A DNA stretch of 39,338 nucleotides from Betaproteobacteria bacterium. GTDB lineage: Bacteria > Pseudomonadota > Gammaproteobacteria > Burkholderiales > Casimicrobiaceae. Where the stretch lies: contig JADKEV010000049.1 of NCBI GenBank assembly GCA_016717855.1, forward strand, positions 1 to 39,338. The letters are read 5' to 3'. This document shows positions 1 to 9,725 of the stretch, in pieces. Every line of letters begins with the position of its first letter. Positions within the stretch are counted from its first letter, which is position 1. Under the pieces are notes generated by a model. The model was not told where the DNA came from. It did no database searches and saw only the letters and a program-made list of their open reading frames with translations. A program made the translations under genes and the position numbers.

Positions 1-2173
1 CCTGGTTCGTTCGGATTGCGCGCCTTGCCGGGGTGGATGATCGACACCTGGCAGCTCTCGGCCGCCTCGACCAGCTGCGCGTAGGTGCCGGCGTCCGACG
101 TCGGCGATGTATGCCTGCTTGTTCTCGTCGTAGGCGAACATCCTGTCGTTGATCTTCGTGCACTCGTTGCAGGTCGTGCAGCGGGCGGTCTCGATGTAGG
201 CTTCGTCGGGCGAAGGCTCGGGCGCCGCTTCGGGGGCCGCAGCCGCCTTGGCGGCCGCGGCGGCCGCCGCGGCGGCGGGCGGCACGCCGGCCGGGCTGCG
301 CGCACTCGGCGATCGCCTGTTCCCGCGCGTCCTGCGCCTTGCGCTCGCGCGCCAGCACCCGCTCGGCGTGCGAGTTGTGCACGCCGGCGAGCTCCTGCAG
401 GCTGTGCCACATCTCGCGGCAGCGGCGCGCCTCGCGGATCAGCTTGTCGTCGACGAGCACCTTCTGCAGCCGTTGTCAGCGTCGACCATCAGCAGCGTCG
501 GGATCGTCTCCGGCAGCCCCTTCTGCTCGCGGGCGAGGCTTTCGCCGACCGGAACCATCTTGGCGTTCCAGTCGCCGACCGGGACGCGCGCGAAGTGGCG
601 CGCGTAGCGGCGGTCGCAGGCGACGAAATGGACCAGCGTGAAGGCGACTTCCTCGCCGGCCCGCTGGCGCTCCTGCGTCCTCGTAGGTGAACCCCTGGAC
701 CGGGCCAGTCCCTGTCCACCTGCGGATTGCCGACGAGCGAGAAGCGCGCCGCCCAGGTCGCGCCTGGCGGACGGATCGAACGTGAACGCGGGAAACGCGC
801 GGGATTCCATCGCGGCGGCGGCGACGAGGTACGGCGGCAGGTCCCCGGCGTTGGCGGTCGCGCCCGAGAACACGCTGAACAGCGCCGGGCCGGCGAACGC
901 GAAGCCCTGCCGGACGCGCTCGCGGAACCGGCACGATGTTGGATGCCGCCGACTGAAGGACGAAGACCTCGGACAGGCCGAGCGCCATGTTGGCGAGCTG
1001 CCTGCGCGCGAGCCGAAGTTGAGGTGCCCGTCGGACCGCGGCGTCGCCTCGAGGATGTCGTCGAGTCTGCACCAGGACCTTGATCGGCACGCCGCGGAGA
1101 GCAGCTCGAGCAGCCGCGCTGCTCGACGGCGTCGAGCGCGGCCGGCGTCGACGCAGACCAGGTAGTCGGGGAACTGCGCCAAGCTCCTCGGGGGGCGAGG
1201 CCGCGGGTGCCGAAGTCGGCGAAGTAGTCGTCGTGCACGCCTTCCTTGTACTCGCCCCTCGATCTCGAGCTCGGCGACCGCGATGGCGCGTGCGAGGTCC
1301 GCCATCTTCGGGACCGCGCTCGCGGTACGCGGCCACCGCATCGGCGCAGCTGTCGAACGAACGAAGGCGTGTACGGCGCTGCCTGCCTGCCCGGGCGTCG
1401 TCGCGGGCGACGAACGCCTGCGCCTCGAGGACCGCCAGCAGCGAGTCGCGATGCGCTTCTGTCGGCTTGGGCCGGCATGCCGGTCGTGGCGCGCCGACCG
1501 CGTGAGGAGGCGCGACATCGCGTCGAAGTCGAAGGACCCGCCGTGCGCGGTGCCGATCGACGCCTGCAGGTCGGCGGCGCTGCGCCCCGCGTCCGGAGCG
1601 GACGAAATCGGACCGCAGGATGTCGGCGAGAGCTTCAGGGCGAGCCGGCGAATGTCGCCGGCGCAAAGGCGGGCCGGCTTCTTCTGCTGGGCCGCCCGCC
1701 ACGCGTGGGTCAGCAGGACCGCAGGGCATCGCCGCGTCGCAGTCGACGACTTCGCCGTCGACCTTGAGCGCGGCGCGCGCGCGCGTCAGGCTGTCCGGCT
1801 GCGCGTCGGCACCTCGCTCAGCCGTCGCCGCGGCGTCCCACAGCGACGACAGGCTGCCGCGGACGCCCTCGGCCAGGAGCGCCCGAATCGCGCGTTCCAG
1901 CCGCAGCACGTGGCGGCTCACCCGCGCGCCGTCGTCGCCTTCGGCAAAATCCAGCAGCACGCCGTCGAGCAGGCCGGAGAGCGGCTGGACGCAGGACCCC
2001 GTCGCCGGGTTCCGGACGAGAACCACGGGAAAGTCGTAGCGCAGCTGCGAGAGATCGCGGTACCGCGCGAGCAGCGCCGGGCGCAGCTCGAGCGCGTCGA
2101 CCGCGTCGAGCCCCGTGGCGGGCCGGCGTCCGGTGAGGTGAAACGCTACATGCGTCTGAAGTTCGGCTTCCAT
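1..2173 (-). CDS. Large ferredoxin-domain protein of the 2-oxoacid oxidoreductase cluster (frame broken, runs to the window edge)
   Basis: The start is ATG at 2173, overlapping the end of the beta-subunit gene by 28 bases in another frame, as in a translationally coupled operon. The coding sequence can be followed in changing frames. Conserved-looking stretches include GEYKEGVHDDYFADFG, LANMALGLSEVFVLQSAAS and GDLPPYLVAAAAMESRAFPA, then a helical segment (LVDDKLIREARR), an Ala-rich linker near 225-280, and a C-terminal ferredoxin-like end at about 190-1. That end carries CTTCNEC and, about 35 residues on, a fourth Cys in ESCQVSIIHPG, which suits a single Fe-S cluster. At least six frame changes are needed, for example near 470 and 102. 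The position after the alpha and beta subunits suggests an electron-transfer or scaffold subunit. The ferredoxin motif is seen; the exact role is inference, and I do not recognise the N-terminal half. Confidence 0.6.
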
Positions 2174-3200
2174 CGTCGTCTCGCAGTGCCTTGCGGTTTG
2201 GCTTGTCGGGTGACGCGCTTGCGGGCGCGGTCGTCGTGCGTTCGCTCCGGCTCGGGGCCCATCCCCTGCGGCCAGATCGTGTACTTGTCGAATTCCGGCT
2301 TCGAGGCCGGCTCTTGATCATCTCGGGCGTGCGCAGCTCGCCGGTGGCCGCATCTCCTCGTAGCACGGCACCTCGGGGTTGCGGGTACAGGATGCCGACC
2401 GGGATCGGTCGTTGCCCGACGCGATCTCGCGCGCGCGGTTGATGTTCGCCGGGTCGTGCTCGTGCTGGTTCTTGTAGACCTTGGCGAGGCCGGCGCTGAC
2501 TTGAGGCCGTTCTCGTGGTGCAGCAGCCGGATCTTCGAGGGATCCTGCAGCCATGGCTCGAACAGCTTGGGCAGCCATTCCGGGCAGCGCTGGACGATGC
2601 GCACGAACGAGAGCCCCTTGTGATGATACGCCGCCTTGATGATCGAGTCGAGCGCATCCGGGATCCAGTCGACCGCCTGCGCCACGAACGAGGCGTTCTG
2701 CACCCGAGGGTCACGGTCAGTGGGTTCAACGCATCCAGATAACTTCCGCGCGGCGTCGTGTTGCTCTTCGTGCCAATCGGCGACGTTGGCGAGGCCTGCT
2801 TCTTGGTCAGGCCGTAGATCTGGTTGTCGTGCAGAATCACCGTCATGTTCATGTTGTAGCGGATGGCGTGGATCCAGTGCGCCGCGCCGATGCTGCAGCA
2901 GTCGCCGTCGCCGGTGTTGACGAACACCTTGAGGTCGGGCCGCGCCATCTTGATGCCCTCGGCCACCGGCAGCGCCCGGCCGTGGATGCCGTGGAAGCCG
3001 TAGGAGTTCATGTAGTACGGGAAGCGGCTCGAGCAGCCGATGCCCGACACGAACACCGTCTTCTCGGGGCGCAGCTGCTCGTCGCGGCACAGCCGCTGGA
3101 CCGCGGCCAGAATGGCGTTGTCGCCGCAGCCGTTGCACCAGCGCGGGACGCCGCTCTGGTACTCCTCGAGCTCGTGGTGCTCGTCGTACAGCTTGAGCAC
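2146..3200 (-). CDS. 2-oxoacid:ferredoxin oxidoreductase beta subunit, TPP-binding (frame broken)
   Basis: The N-terminal half is an unmistakable thiamine-pyrophosphate-binding beta subunit of the pyruvate/2-oxoglutarate:ferredoxin oxidoreductase family. It contains VPRWCNGCGDNAILAAVQR, GIGCSSRFPYYMNSYGFHG and the TPP/Mg motif NTGDGDCCSIGAAHW followed by NDNQIYGLTKKQ-like sequence (here HDNQIYGLTKKQ). The first frame breaks near 2705; the protein continues as VDWIPDALDSIIKAAYHHKG and SFVRIVQRCPEWLPKLFEPW, with further breaks between about 2500 and 2330. It closes as KPEFDKYTIWPQGMGPEPER, stopping at 2146. The annotated start is GTG at 3200 (VLKLYDEHHELEEY); homologues may start a few residues upstream, which the current frame does not allow. 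The partner is the alpha subunit just upstream. Substrate specificity cannot be told from the sequence. Confidence 0.85.
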
Positions 3201-4783
3201 GCAGTCGGTGGCGGCAGCGCTCGGTGGTCCTCCTCGGGTTCTGGTCCAGCTTCCAGGATCACCTGGCAGATGGTGCCGGGCTTGATCGGCTGGCCGCGGG
3301 CCTCGCTCCAGCAGTCGACGTCGACCAGGAAACGTGCGCGCAGCAGCATCGCCAGCGAGGAATAGCGGCGATTGGACTCGTCGATGATCGCGTCCTCCGG
3401 CCGGTCGCTCCAGTTGCCCTCGATGGTCATGACCTTGCCGAAGCGCTGCATGATCTCCTTGATTCCCGGCTGCATCGGCTGCAGGAACCGCAGGTGAATC
3501 GACGAGACTTTTCGGCCCTCGGCGCGCAGGGATGCAACGGCTTCCTCGATGGCGCCCTTGGTGCTGCCCCAGCCGACGACCAGCAGGTCGCCCTCGTCGT
3601 CGCCGAAGATCGGCGGCGGCGCCAGCGTCCGCTGCAGCGCGGCGAGCTTGAGGCTGCGCGCGCAGCGTCCTCGTTGATGCCCGGGTCGTACGCGACGTGG
3701 CTGTCCCGGTCGTGGGCGAGGCCCGTCACCGTGTGCATGCCGCCGGGCTGGCCGGGGATGAAGCGGCGCGCGAGCCCGGTGTCGGGATCCCAGTCGTAGG
3801 GCTTCGCGCCCGGGGGGATCGGGCTCTGGGCGATCGGCGGCGCGAGCCAGGCCTCGTTGAACGTCGGCCGCGTGAACAGCGTCTGCGACGTCGCGAGCGC
3901 GGCGTCGGTCAGCACCACCACGACCATGTTGAACGTCTCGGCGATCTTGCGCGCGGTGATCACCGCGTGGAAGCAGTCCTCGATGCTGCACGCCGCCAGC
4001 ACGACCTTGGGCGCGTCGCCGTGGCTGCCGTAGATGGCGGTCAGCAGGTCGCCCTGCTCGACCTTGGTCGGCTGGCCGGTGCTCGGGCCGCCGCGCTGCA
4101 CGTTGACCACCACCAGCGGGATCTCGGCCATGACCGCCAGGCCGATCGCCTCCTGCTTGAGCGAATAGCCCGGGCCGGAAGTGATGGTGATCGTGCATTT
4201 GCTGGCATACGAGGCGCCGATGGCAAACGCGCAGGCGGCGATCTCGTCCTCGGCCTGGTGGACGATGCCGCCGACGCTCTCGAAGACCTCGGACAGGTAG
4301 TGCGACGCCGACGTGGCCGGCGTGATCGGGTACATCGCGCAGATCTCCATGCCCGAGGCCAGACCCCGAGCGCGATCGCGGTGTTGCCGTTGACGACGAT
4401 CTGCGGCTCCGGTCGAGCTTGGCGGGGATGCTGAAGCTGAAGTCGAGATTGGCCTCGGCCCACGGTGGCCGGCGTCGAGCAGCCTGACGTTGCTCTCCCT
4501 CGTCGCCGCCGTTGGCGATGCGGCGGGCGCCGAGCCGGACCCGGTTGCCGCTGGCGCCGGCGACGCTGCGGGCCGGCGGCTGGATCTCGGCGGGGATGAT
4601 CTCGACGGTCCAGATGCCGTTGCCCATGCGGGCGGCGATCGCACCCAGCGCCTGGCCGCAGCGCTGGGCGCCCTCGCCGGAATCGCTGATGATCTCGACC
4701 ATGTGCTCCTTGAGCGGACGCGGCGCTCTTGCCGCCCGCGGGCCGCGCGGTCCCGGCGGGGCTGGCATCCCTTGACCGTCCAT
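3200..4783 (-). CDS. 2-oxoacid:ferredoxin oxidoreductase gamma-alpha fusion subunit (frame broken, internal segment missing)
   Basis: This should be the catalytic partner of the TPP subunit, with an N-terminal gamma domain fused to the pyrimidine-binding alpha domain. The ATG at 4783 lies two bases after the probable stop of the upstream flavoprotein gene. The gamma domain opens with KEHMVEIISDSGEGAQ, GNGIWTVEIIPAEIQPPARS and GASGNRVRLGARRIANGGDE, then jumps at about 4497 to ESNVRLLDAG and WAEANLDF, the linker before the alpha domain. In families of this type roughly 100 residues normally lie between. The alpha domain is well preserved: MEICAMYPITPATSASHYL, GGPSTGQPTKVEQGDLL and YGSHGDAPKVV. 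After a break near 3667 come LLVVGWGSTKGAIEEAV and VMTIEGNWSDRPEDAI. The stop next to the beta start is not resolved. Function is secure; the missing segment is either assembly loss or a real deletion. Confidence 0.85.
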
Positions 4784-4785
4784 GG

Positions 4786-6131
4786 TCAGCAGGGCCGGGG
4801 GGTGCGGGGACCGGGTCCGGGCAGGCCGGCGGCAGGGCCGCCGGACGCGGGCGAAATTCCGCTCGCGGGCGTCGATGCCGAACAGCTTCCGTCCCCGCCG
4901 TCATAGGGCGGCTCGGTGTCGCGGATGCCGAGGTAGGCCTTCATGCTGGCGCGCGGCCCTGCGTCCGGCGCCCATGGCCTCGATCACGGTGGCCGCGCCG
5001 GTGACGATGTCGCCGCCGGCGAAGACGCCGGCCATTGACGTGGCCAGACTGTCGCCGGTCTGGATGTAACCCCACTTGTTCAGCTCAAGCTTCGAGGTCT
5101 GGCCCATGATCGGGTTGGCGTTGGTGCCGATGGCGAAGACCACCTGGTCGCATTCGAACTCGAAGCGCGAGCGACGGTAAATGCAATACACCTTCTCGGC
5201 GCCCAGTCGGAGAGAGACGCGCATCGCATCCATCGCCGTGTTGCCGGCGCCGACCACCGCGACCCGCTTGCCAATTGGCTGCGGCGTGTCAAAACTCGGA
5301 AATTCCTTGGCCCGCATCAGATTGCAGCGGGTCAGCAGTTCGTTGGCCGACAGCACGCCGTTGAGCGAATCGCCGGGGATGCCCAGCATGGTCGGATAGC
5401 CGGCGCCGGTGCCGACAAAGACGGAGTCATAACCCAGCTCGGTAATCATCTGCTCGATCGTGAACAGGCGGCCGACCAGCGTGTTGCATTCGAACCTGAC
5501 GCCAAGCTTTTCGAGGTTCCCGATCTCGGCGTCGATCACGGTGTTGGGCAGGCCGGAAGTCGGGGATGCCGTAGCGCAGCACGCCGCCCGGCAGGTGGAA
5601 GGCCTCGTAGACGGTGACGTCGCAGCCGGCCTTGGCCATGTCGGCGGCGCAGGCCATGCCGGCGGGGCCCGAGCCGACGATGCCGACCTTGAAGCGGTTG
5701 GGCTCGATGTAGGGGATGTTGGCCCAGCCCTGCGCGATCGCCATGTCGCCGACGAAGCGCTCCAGGCGCCCGATGGCCACCGGCTCCAGGGTTTCGCCGA
5801 CCGTGCACACGCCCTCGCACTGGTTCTCCTGCGGGCAGACGCGGCCGCAGATGGCGGGCAGCAGACTGGTTTCGGTCAGGATGTCATAGGCGCCGCGCAG
5901 ATCCTTCTCGCCGATCTTCTTGATGAAGCCGGGGATGTCGATGCCCACCGGGCAGCCCGAGATGCAGGGCTGGTCGGGGCACATCAGGCAGCGCTCGGAT
6001 TCGCGCATGGCATCATCGGGATGATAGCCGCAGGCAACTTCTTCGAAATTCTTTGCGCGCTCGACAGGGTCCTGCTCGCGCATCGGCGTGCGCTCCTGTG
6101 GAATCGTCCGGATCGTCTTCTTCTTGGCCAT
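4786..6131 (-). CDS. GltD/NfnB-like NAD(P)-binding Fe-S flavoprotein (frame broken, internal segment missing)
   Basis: The family is the glutamate-synthase small-subunit/NfnB/SudA type: FAD- and NAD(P)-binding oxidoreductases with two N-terminal [4Fe-4S] clusters. The start ATG at 6131 gives MAKKKTIRTIPQERTPMREQ. The first cluster region is CLMCPDQPCISGCPVGIDIP and the second CGRVCPQENQCEGVC. FAD binding is shown by VGIVGSGPAGMACAADMAKAG and NADP binding by VAVVGAGNTAMDAMRVSLRLG. A frameshift near 5540 is bridged by the second frame (VIDAEIGNLEKLGVRFECN). At 5165-5175 the text goes from YRRSR straight to FEFECDQVVFAIGTNANP; homologues have about 65 residues between, starting with the motif that follows YRRS. 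The end reads AYLGIRDTEPPYDGGDG in shifted frames, and the likely stop is at 4786, two bases from the alpha-subunit ATG. The role is to move electrons between reduced ferredoxin and NAD(P). Confidence 0.85.
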
Positions 6132-7020
6132 GGTCCGCCCCCGCCGTCGGTGGGCCGCGGGGGGGCCGGGGCCCGCCGCGCGCCGCCGCGGAAGCGGCCT
6201 TCTCCCAGCGCCGGGCGCTCTCTCGCTTTGGTATAGCGCGAAAGACGCAGCATCAGGTCGTCGAAGTCAACCAGATGGCCGTCGAAGTCCGGCCCATCGA
6301 CACAGGCAAATTTCACCTGATCGCCGATCTTGACCCGGCAGCCGCCGCACATTCCGGTTCCGTCGACCATCACCGGGTTGAGGCTGACCATGGTCTTGAT
6401 CTTGTAGGGTCGGGTCGTATCGGCACAGCCTTTCATCATGATCGGCGGGCCGATGGCGATCACCTGCTCGATGTCGGGGTGTTCCCGATGGCGCGCCTGA
6501 TCCCCGTCGGTGACCAGGCCCATGATCCCGGCCGAACCGTCGTCGGTGCACAGGATCAGCTCGTCGCAACGGCCCGGAACTTCTCCTCCCAGAAGACCAG
6601 CTCCTTGCTGCGGAAGCCGACGACGCCGATCACGTAGGCGCCGGCCTGCTTGAACGCGCGCGCCTGCGGGAAGATCGGCGCGACGCCGAGGCCGCCGCCC
6701 ACGCACATCACCTTCTTCGCGTTGCCGATCGGGCTGGGGATGCCCATCGGGCCGACCACGCCGTAGAGCGAGGTGCCGACCTGGCATGCCTGCTGCATCT
6801 GCCGGGTGGTCTTGCCGACCGCCTGGATCACCAGGGTGATCGTCCCCTTGTCGCAGTCAAAATCGGCGATCGTCAGCGGAATCCGCTCGCCTTGCTCGTT
6901 CAGCATGACGATCACGAACTGACCGGGTTTCGCCGCCCTGGCCATCATCGGATGACGTATTTCAAGCAGATAGGTCACGTCGGAGAAATCCTCGCGCGTC
7001 ACGATCTCGAAGTTGGCCAT
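6131..7020 (-). CDS. GltA/SudB/NfnA-like FAD/[2Fe-2S] ferredoxin-NADP reductase subunit (frame broken)
   Basis: A sulfide/dihydroorotate-dehydrogenase-like electron-transfer subunit. ATG at 7020 is preceded by a purine-rich GGGAAGGA. Seen in order: the flavin-binding barrel (KPGQFVIVMLNEQGERIPLT), the NAD-binding segment (VMCVGGGLGVAPIFPQA), a frame break near 6570, then LILCTDDGSAG, QVIAIGPPIMMKGCAD, and the C-terminal [2Fe-2S] motif GTGMCGGCRVKI with the third Cys in KFACVDGPDFDGHLVDFDDL. This layout is that of NfnA or the PyrK-like subunits. The C-terminus (RLSRYTKARERPALG) reaches the start of the GltD-like gene; its stop is not resolved in the present frames. The neighbouring GltD-like gene is the normal partner, so an NfnAB-type ferredoxin:NAD(P) oxidoreductase feeding from the 2-oxoacid oxidoreductase is the natural reading. 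Confidence 0.87.
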
Positions 7021-7299
7021 TGCAAGCGGATCCTTCCCTGTCGGGTCAGCCAGCATCGGTCGGGCTGCCGGAGTATCGTTGTATCTGGCAAACGATGGGC
7101 CGCGGTTCCCGGCAGACGCGGGCATACCGCTTCCAGGCACGAGGCGCTCCCTTCAACGAGGCAGCGGACAAGCTGATGGTGCGAGTGTCCGCCGGGCGCG
7201 TCCGGCCAGCTTGATTTGCATCAGACATTCCGGCTTTTTGATTCGCGTCAGGCAATCAATATCCGCTAGACTTCCGCGGGACCGGGCGGCCTGCGGCCG
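7021..7299. other. Non-coding region between divergent blocks
   Basis: About 280 bases between the start of the minus-strand cluster and the plus-strand Bug fragment. It should hold the promoter of the five-gene cluster. I could not identify a convincing -35/-10 pair, repeat or small gene; the short open frames here have no family resemblance. Confidence 0.4.
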
Positions 7300-7624
7300 G
7301 CGGTAGTCTCCCGTTCAATCGCCCGCGGGCCTGCGCCAGTTGCCGGACGTGCCGACGGTAGCCGAAGCGGGGCTGGCTGATTTCAACGTCAGCGACTGGG
7401 TCGGCGTCATCGTGCCCAAGGGAACACCGGTCGACGTGCGCGACCGGCTGCATGCGACGTTGAGCGCGGTGTTCGCCGAGCCGGACGTGCAGGAACGCCT
7501 GCGCGGCTCGGCGAACGTGCCTGCCGCGAAGCCGCTCAACCCGGCCGAGTTCGCGGCGTTCCTGAAGAGCGAAGTCGACAAGTGGGCCAAGGTCGTCGCC
7601 GAGGCGAAGATTTCGCAGAACTGA
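7300..7624 (+). pseudogene. C-terminal fragment of a Bug/TctC-type solute-binding protein
   Basis: Only the last hundred or so residues of a tripartite tricarboxylate transporter substrate-binding protein are present. The diagnostic piece is LPDVPTVAEAG, then DWVGVIVPKGTPVDVRDRL and a C-terminal helix ending KVVAEAKISQN before a stop at 7624. The upstream frame reads back to about 7300 (SPVQSPAGLRQ) and then loses similarity. No signal peptide, N-terminal lobe or start codon is visible, although these proteins are usually about 320 residues long. Similar proteins bind small carboxylates in the periplasm. The fragment is either a deletion remnant or a product of the same assembly losses seen in the cluster to its left. 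Confidence 0.8.
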
Positions 7625-7642
7625 CGGCGGGCGTCGTTATGC

Positions 7643-7672
7643 TTGACGTAATGGATAATTCATTGCTATTCT
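7643..7672 (+). promoter_or_regulatory. Candidate promoter with operator-like inverted repeat upstream of higB
   Basis: TTGACG at 7643-7648 and TATTCT at 7667-7672 are 18 bases apart. The spacer contains an imperfect inverted repeat AATGGA-TAA-TTCATT (7650-7664, one mismatch), a typical place for an antitoxin repressor to bind. The toxin ATG at 7679 is only 6 bases past the -10 box, so the transcript would be leaderless or nearly so. Confidence 0.45.
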
Positions 7673-7678
7673 CCCGCG

Positions 7679-7968
7679 ATGATCGTCAGCTTCCGGGACA
7701 AACGAACACGGATTTCTGCAGACGGGAGATCGTCGTCAAGGCGCATTCTCCGGTTTTTCAGGCAAGCGGAAATGAAGCTCGACCAGCCTTCGATGCCGCG
7801 GTTTCGCTGAAGGACCCCGCGGTACGGGCAGGAAACCGGTTTGAAGCACTGAAAGGCGATCGCAAAGCGCAGTACAGCATCCGCATCAACGATCAGTGGC
7901 GCAACGCTTCGCGCGGACTGACGGCTCACCCTGTCCGGTCGATGTCGAGATCGTGGGACTACCACTGA
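7679..7968 (+). CDS. higB: HigB/RelE-family toxin (frame broken)
   Basis: The segment codes for a host-inhibition RNase of the HigB group, about 92 residues, spread over shifting frames. The start MIVSFRDKRTR at 7679 is followed, after a shift near 7730, by AAVSLKDPAVRAGNRFEALK, KGDRKAQYSIRINDQWR and, after shifts near 7905 and 7954, DGSPCPVDVEIV and DYH-stop at 7968. The order AVSL..DL..PxGNR.E.LKGDR.GQ.SIRINDQWR..F.W..G.A..VEI.DYH is the family signature. The last shift is simply GTGGGACTAC where the family needs GTGGACTAC, one extra G in a run, which looks like a sequencing indel. The HigA antitoxin gene that normally follows is missing: the next recognisable residues already belong to an oxidoreductase. 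Confidence 0.75.
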
Positions 7969-7977
7969 GGACTTTAG

Positions 7978-8962
7978 GAACCGCCGTACCGGCCCGGCCG
8001 CCGAGGTATTGGCCATCGAGGAAATGCCGGCGCCGCTGCCGGGACCGCACGAGGTTCGCGTCAAGGTGTCCTGGTCGGGCGTGAATCCGTCGGACGTCAA
8101 GTCGCGCGCCGGAATGCGCACGAAGAGCGCTGCCCTTCCCGGCGATCATCCCCACAGCGACGGCGCCGGCGTGATCGACCGGGTGGGCGAGGGCGTCGAC
8201 CGCGCGCGGCTGGGCGAGCGTGTCTGGTTGTGGAACGCCGCGTGGGGCCGCGCCAGCGGCACGGCCGCCGAGCATGTCGTGCTGCCTGCAGCGCAGGCGG
8301 TCGCCCTGCCGGATGGCATCGGCTGAGCCGCGGGCGCGTGCGCCGGGAATTCGCGCTGACCGCGTACCACGCGGTGATGGTCGACGGCGGCGTCGCGGGC
8401 AAGAGCGTGCTGGTCGCCGGCGGCGCCGGAGCGGTGGGCCACTACGCGATCCAGCTGGCGAAGTTGCGCGGGGCGCGGCAGGTCGTCGCCACGGTCAGCA
8501 GCGAGGCCAAGGCGGCGCTCGCGCGCGCCGCGGGAGCCGACCTCGTGGTGAACTACAAGACCGAAGACGTGGTGCGCAAGTGCCTGACTTCACCGGCGGC
8601 GCGGGGTCGAGCGCATCATCGAGGTCGACCTGGCCGCGAACGCGGCCGCCGACCTCGCGATCCTGCGGCCGGAAGAGATATCGTCGTCTTATGGCAGCGG
8701 GGCCGCCGACATGTCCATTCCTTTCTTCCCGGCCACCGTCAAGCACGCCTGCCTGCGGTTCTTCATCGTCTACAACCTGAATCCCGGCGACCGGGCGCGT
8801 GCGATCGCGGATCTCACGCACCTGCTCGCGACCAACAGCCTGCAACACAACATCGCCGCCCGCCTGCCGCTGGCGCGTATCGCCGACGCGCACGAACTCG
8901 TCGAACGCGGCCGGGCTGTGGGGAACGTGGTGCTGGAAGTCGGCCAGGCGGGCGGCACCTGA
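7978..8962 (+). CDS. NAD(P)H:quinone reductase/zeta-crystallin-type MDR dehydrogenase, first residues missing (frame broken)
   Basis: Medium-chain dehydrogenase/reductase. Readable parts in order: RTGPAAEVLAIEEMPAPLPG (from about 7988), EVRVKVSWSGVNPSDVKSRA, DGAGVIDRVGEGV, GERVWLWNAAWGRASGTAAE. After a shift near 8325 come LTAYHAVMVDGGVAGKSVLV with the nucleotide motif AGGAGAVGHYAIQLAK, then GADLVVNYKTEDVV. After further shifts the C-terminus is AADMSIPFFPATVKHACLRF to GNVVLEVG, stopping at 8962. No start codon or the usual opening residues are present; the sequence emerges directly after the higB stop. The substrate-side pattern resembles quinone reductases rather than zinc alcohol dehydrogenases, since no zinc-ligand Cys cluster is seen. 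At least four indels are required. Confidence 0.78.
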
Positions 8963-9148
8963 CCAGCGCGCGCAGCGCACAGCGCCTGGCGAAGCCGGCG
9001 CCGGGGCCGGGTCAACAGGATGTTGACCTGCATCAACGCACGAATTGCCACGGAATGCAGGATGGCACCATGGGTACTTGGTGTTATCGAAGCAGGCCAG
9101 TGCATGCCGGTGAAGTCGTCCAGCTGCAGGATCCGGATTCGGAATGAA

Positions 9149-9711
9149 ATGACGAAAATGAACGAACCGACCAGTTTTCTCGCCTACACTCCCGCGCGGC
9201 CCGGGCCTGATGTGCGCCGTGATGAGCATCGTCGCCGGCAACGATGTCTACGGCTGGTTCACCGGGTCGGCCAGCGGCGAGTTTCCCGCCGCCTTCTTCA
9301 TGCTGGAGCACTACTACTCGACGCACGAGACCGCGTTCTATCGCAGCGTGGAAGGACGACGTCTATGGCGACTGGGTGCTGGCGTATCCGCCACTCGCCA
9401 TCGACACCGGCTGTTCGCCGCCGGTGCCGGAGCCGATGTGCCACGAACTCATGCGCGCGCAGGATGCTTTTATCGCGGAGTGGCTTTTCTACGCGGACGA
9501 CCCCGCCGCCGCGAAGGAGGTCGAGTGGTACCACGAACACGAGCTCGCGCTGGGCAGCGTCGCGGTACGGCACGCCCGGATCAACCGGCTGGATCACCGC
9601 GATGTCGTGTGGACCTACGCCTCGCCGGCATTGGACTTGAACATCATCGACCTCTTGCGCGAGCGCTGGCCGGCTGATTACTCGCCTATGAGGCGCCGGA
9701 AGCACCAGTGA
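9149..9711 (+). CDS. Unknown conserved-looking protein (frame broken)
   Basis: A protein of about 185 residues can be read in three successive frames: MTKMNEPTSFLAYTPARPG, then LMCAVMSIVAGNDVYGWFTG and FMLEHYYSTHETAFYRS, then DDVYGDWVLAYPPLAIDTGC through RAQDAFIAEWLFYADDPAAA to LNIIDLLRERWPADYSPM, stopping at 9711. The aromatic- and acid-rich character, proline pattern and codon usage look like real coding sequence. The stop overlaps a GTG by four bases, and a DksA-like gene starts just downstream, so the two may be cotranscribed. I recognise no domain or catalytic motif. Confidence 0.5.
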
Positions 9712-9725
9712 ACAAGGAGACTGCC

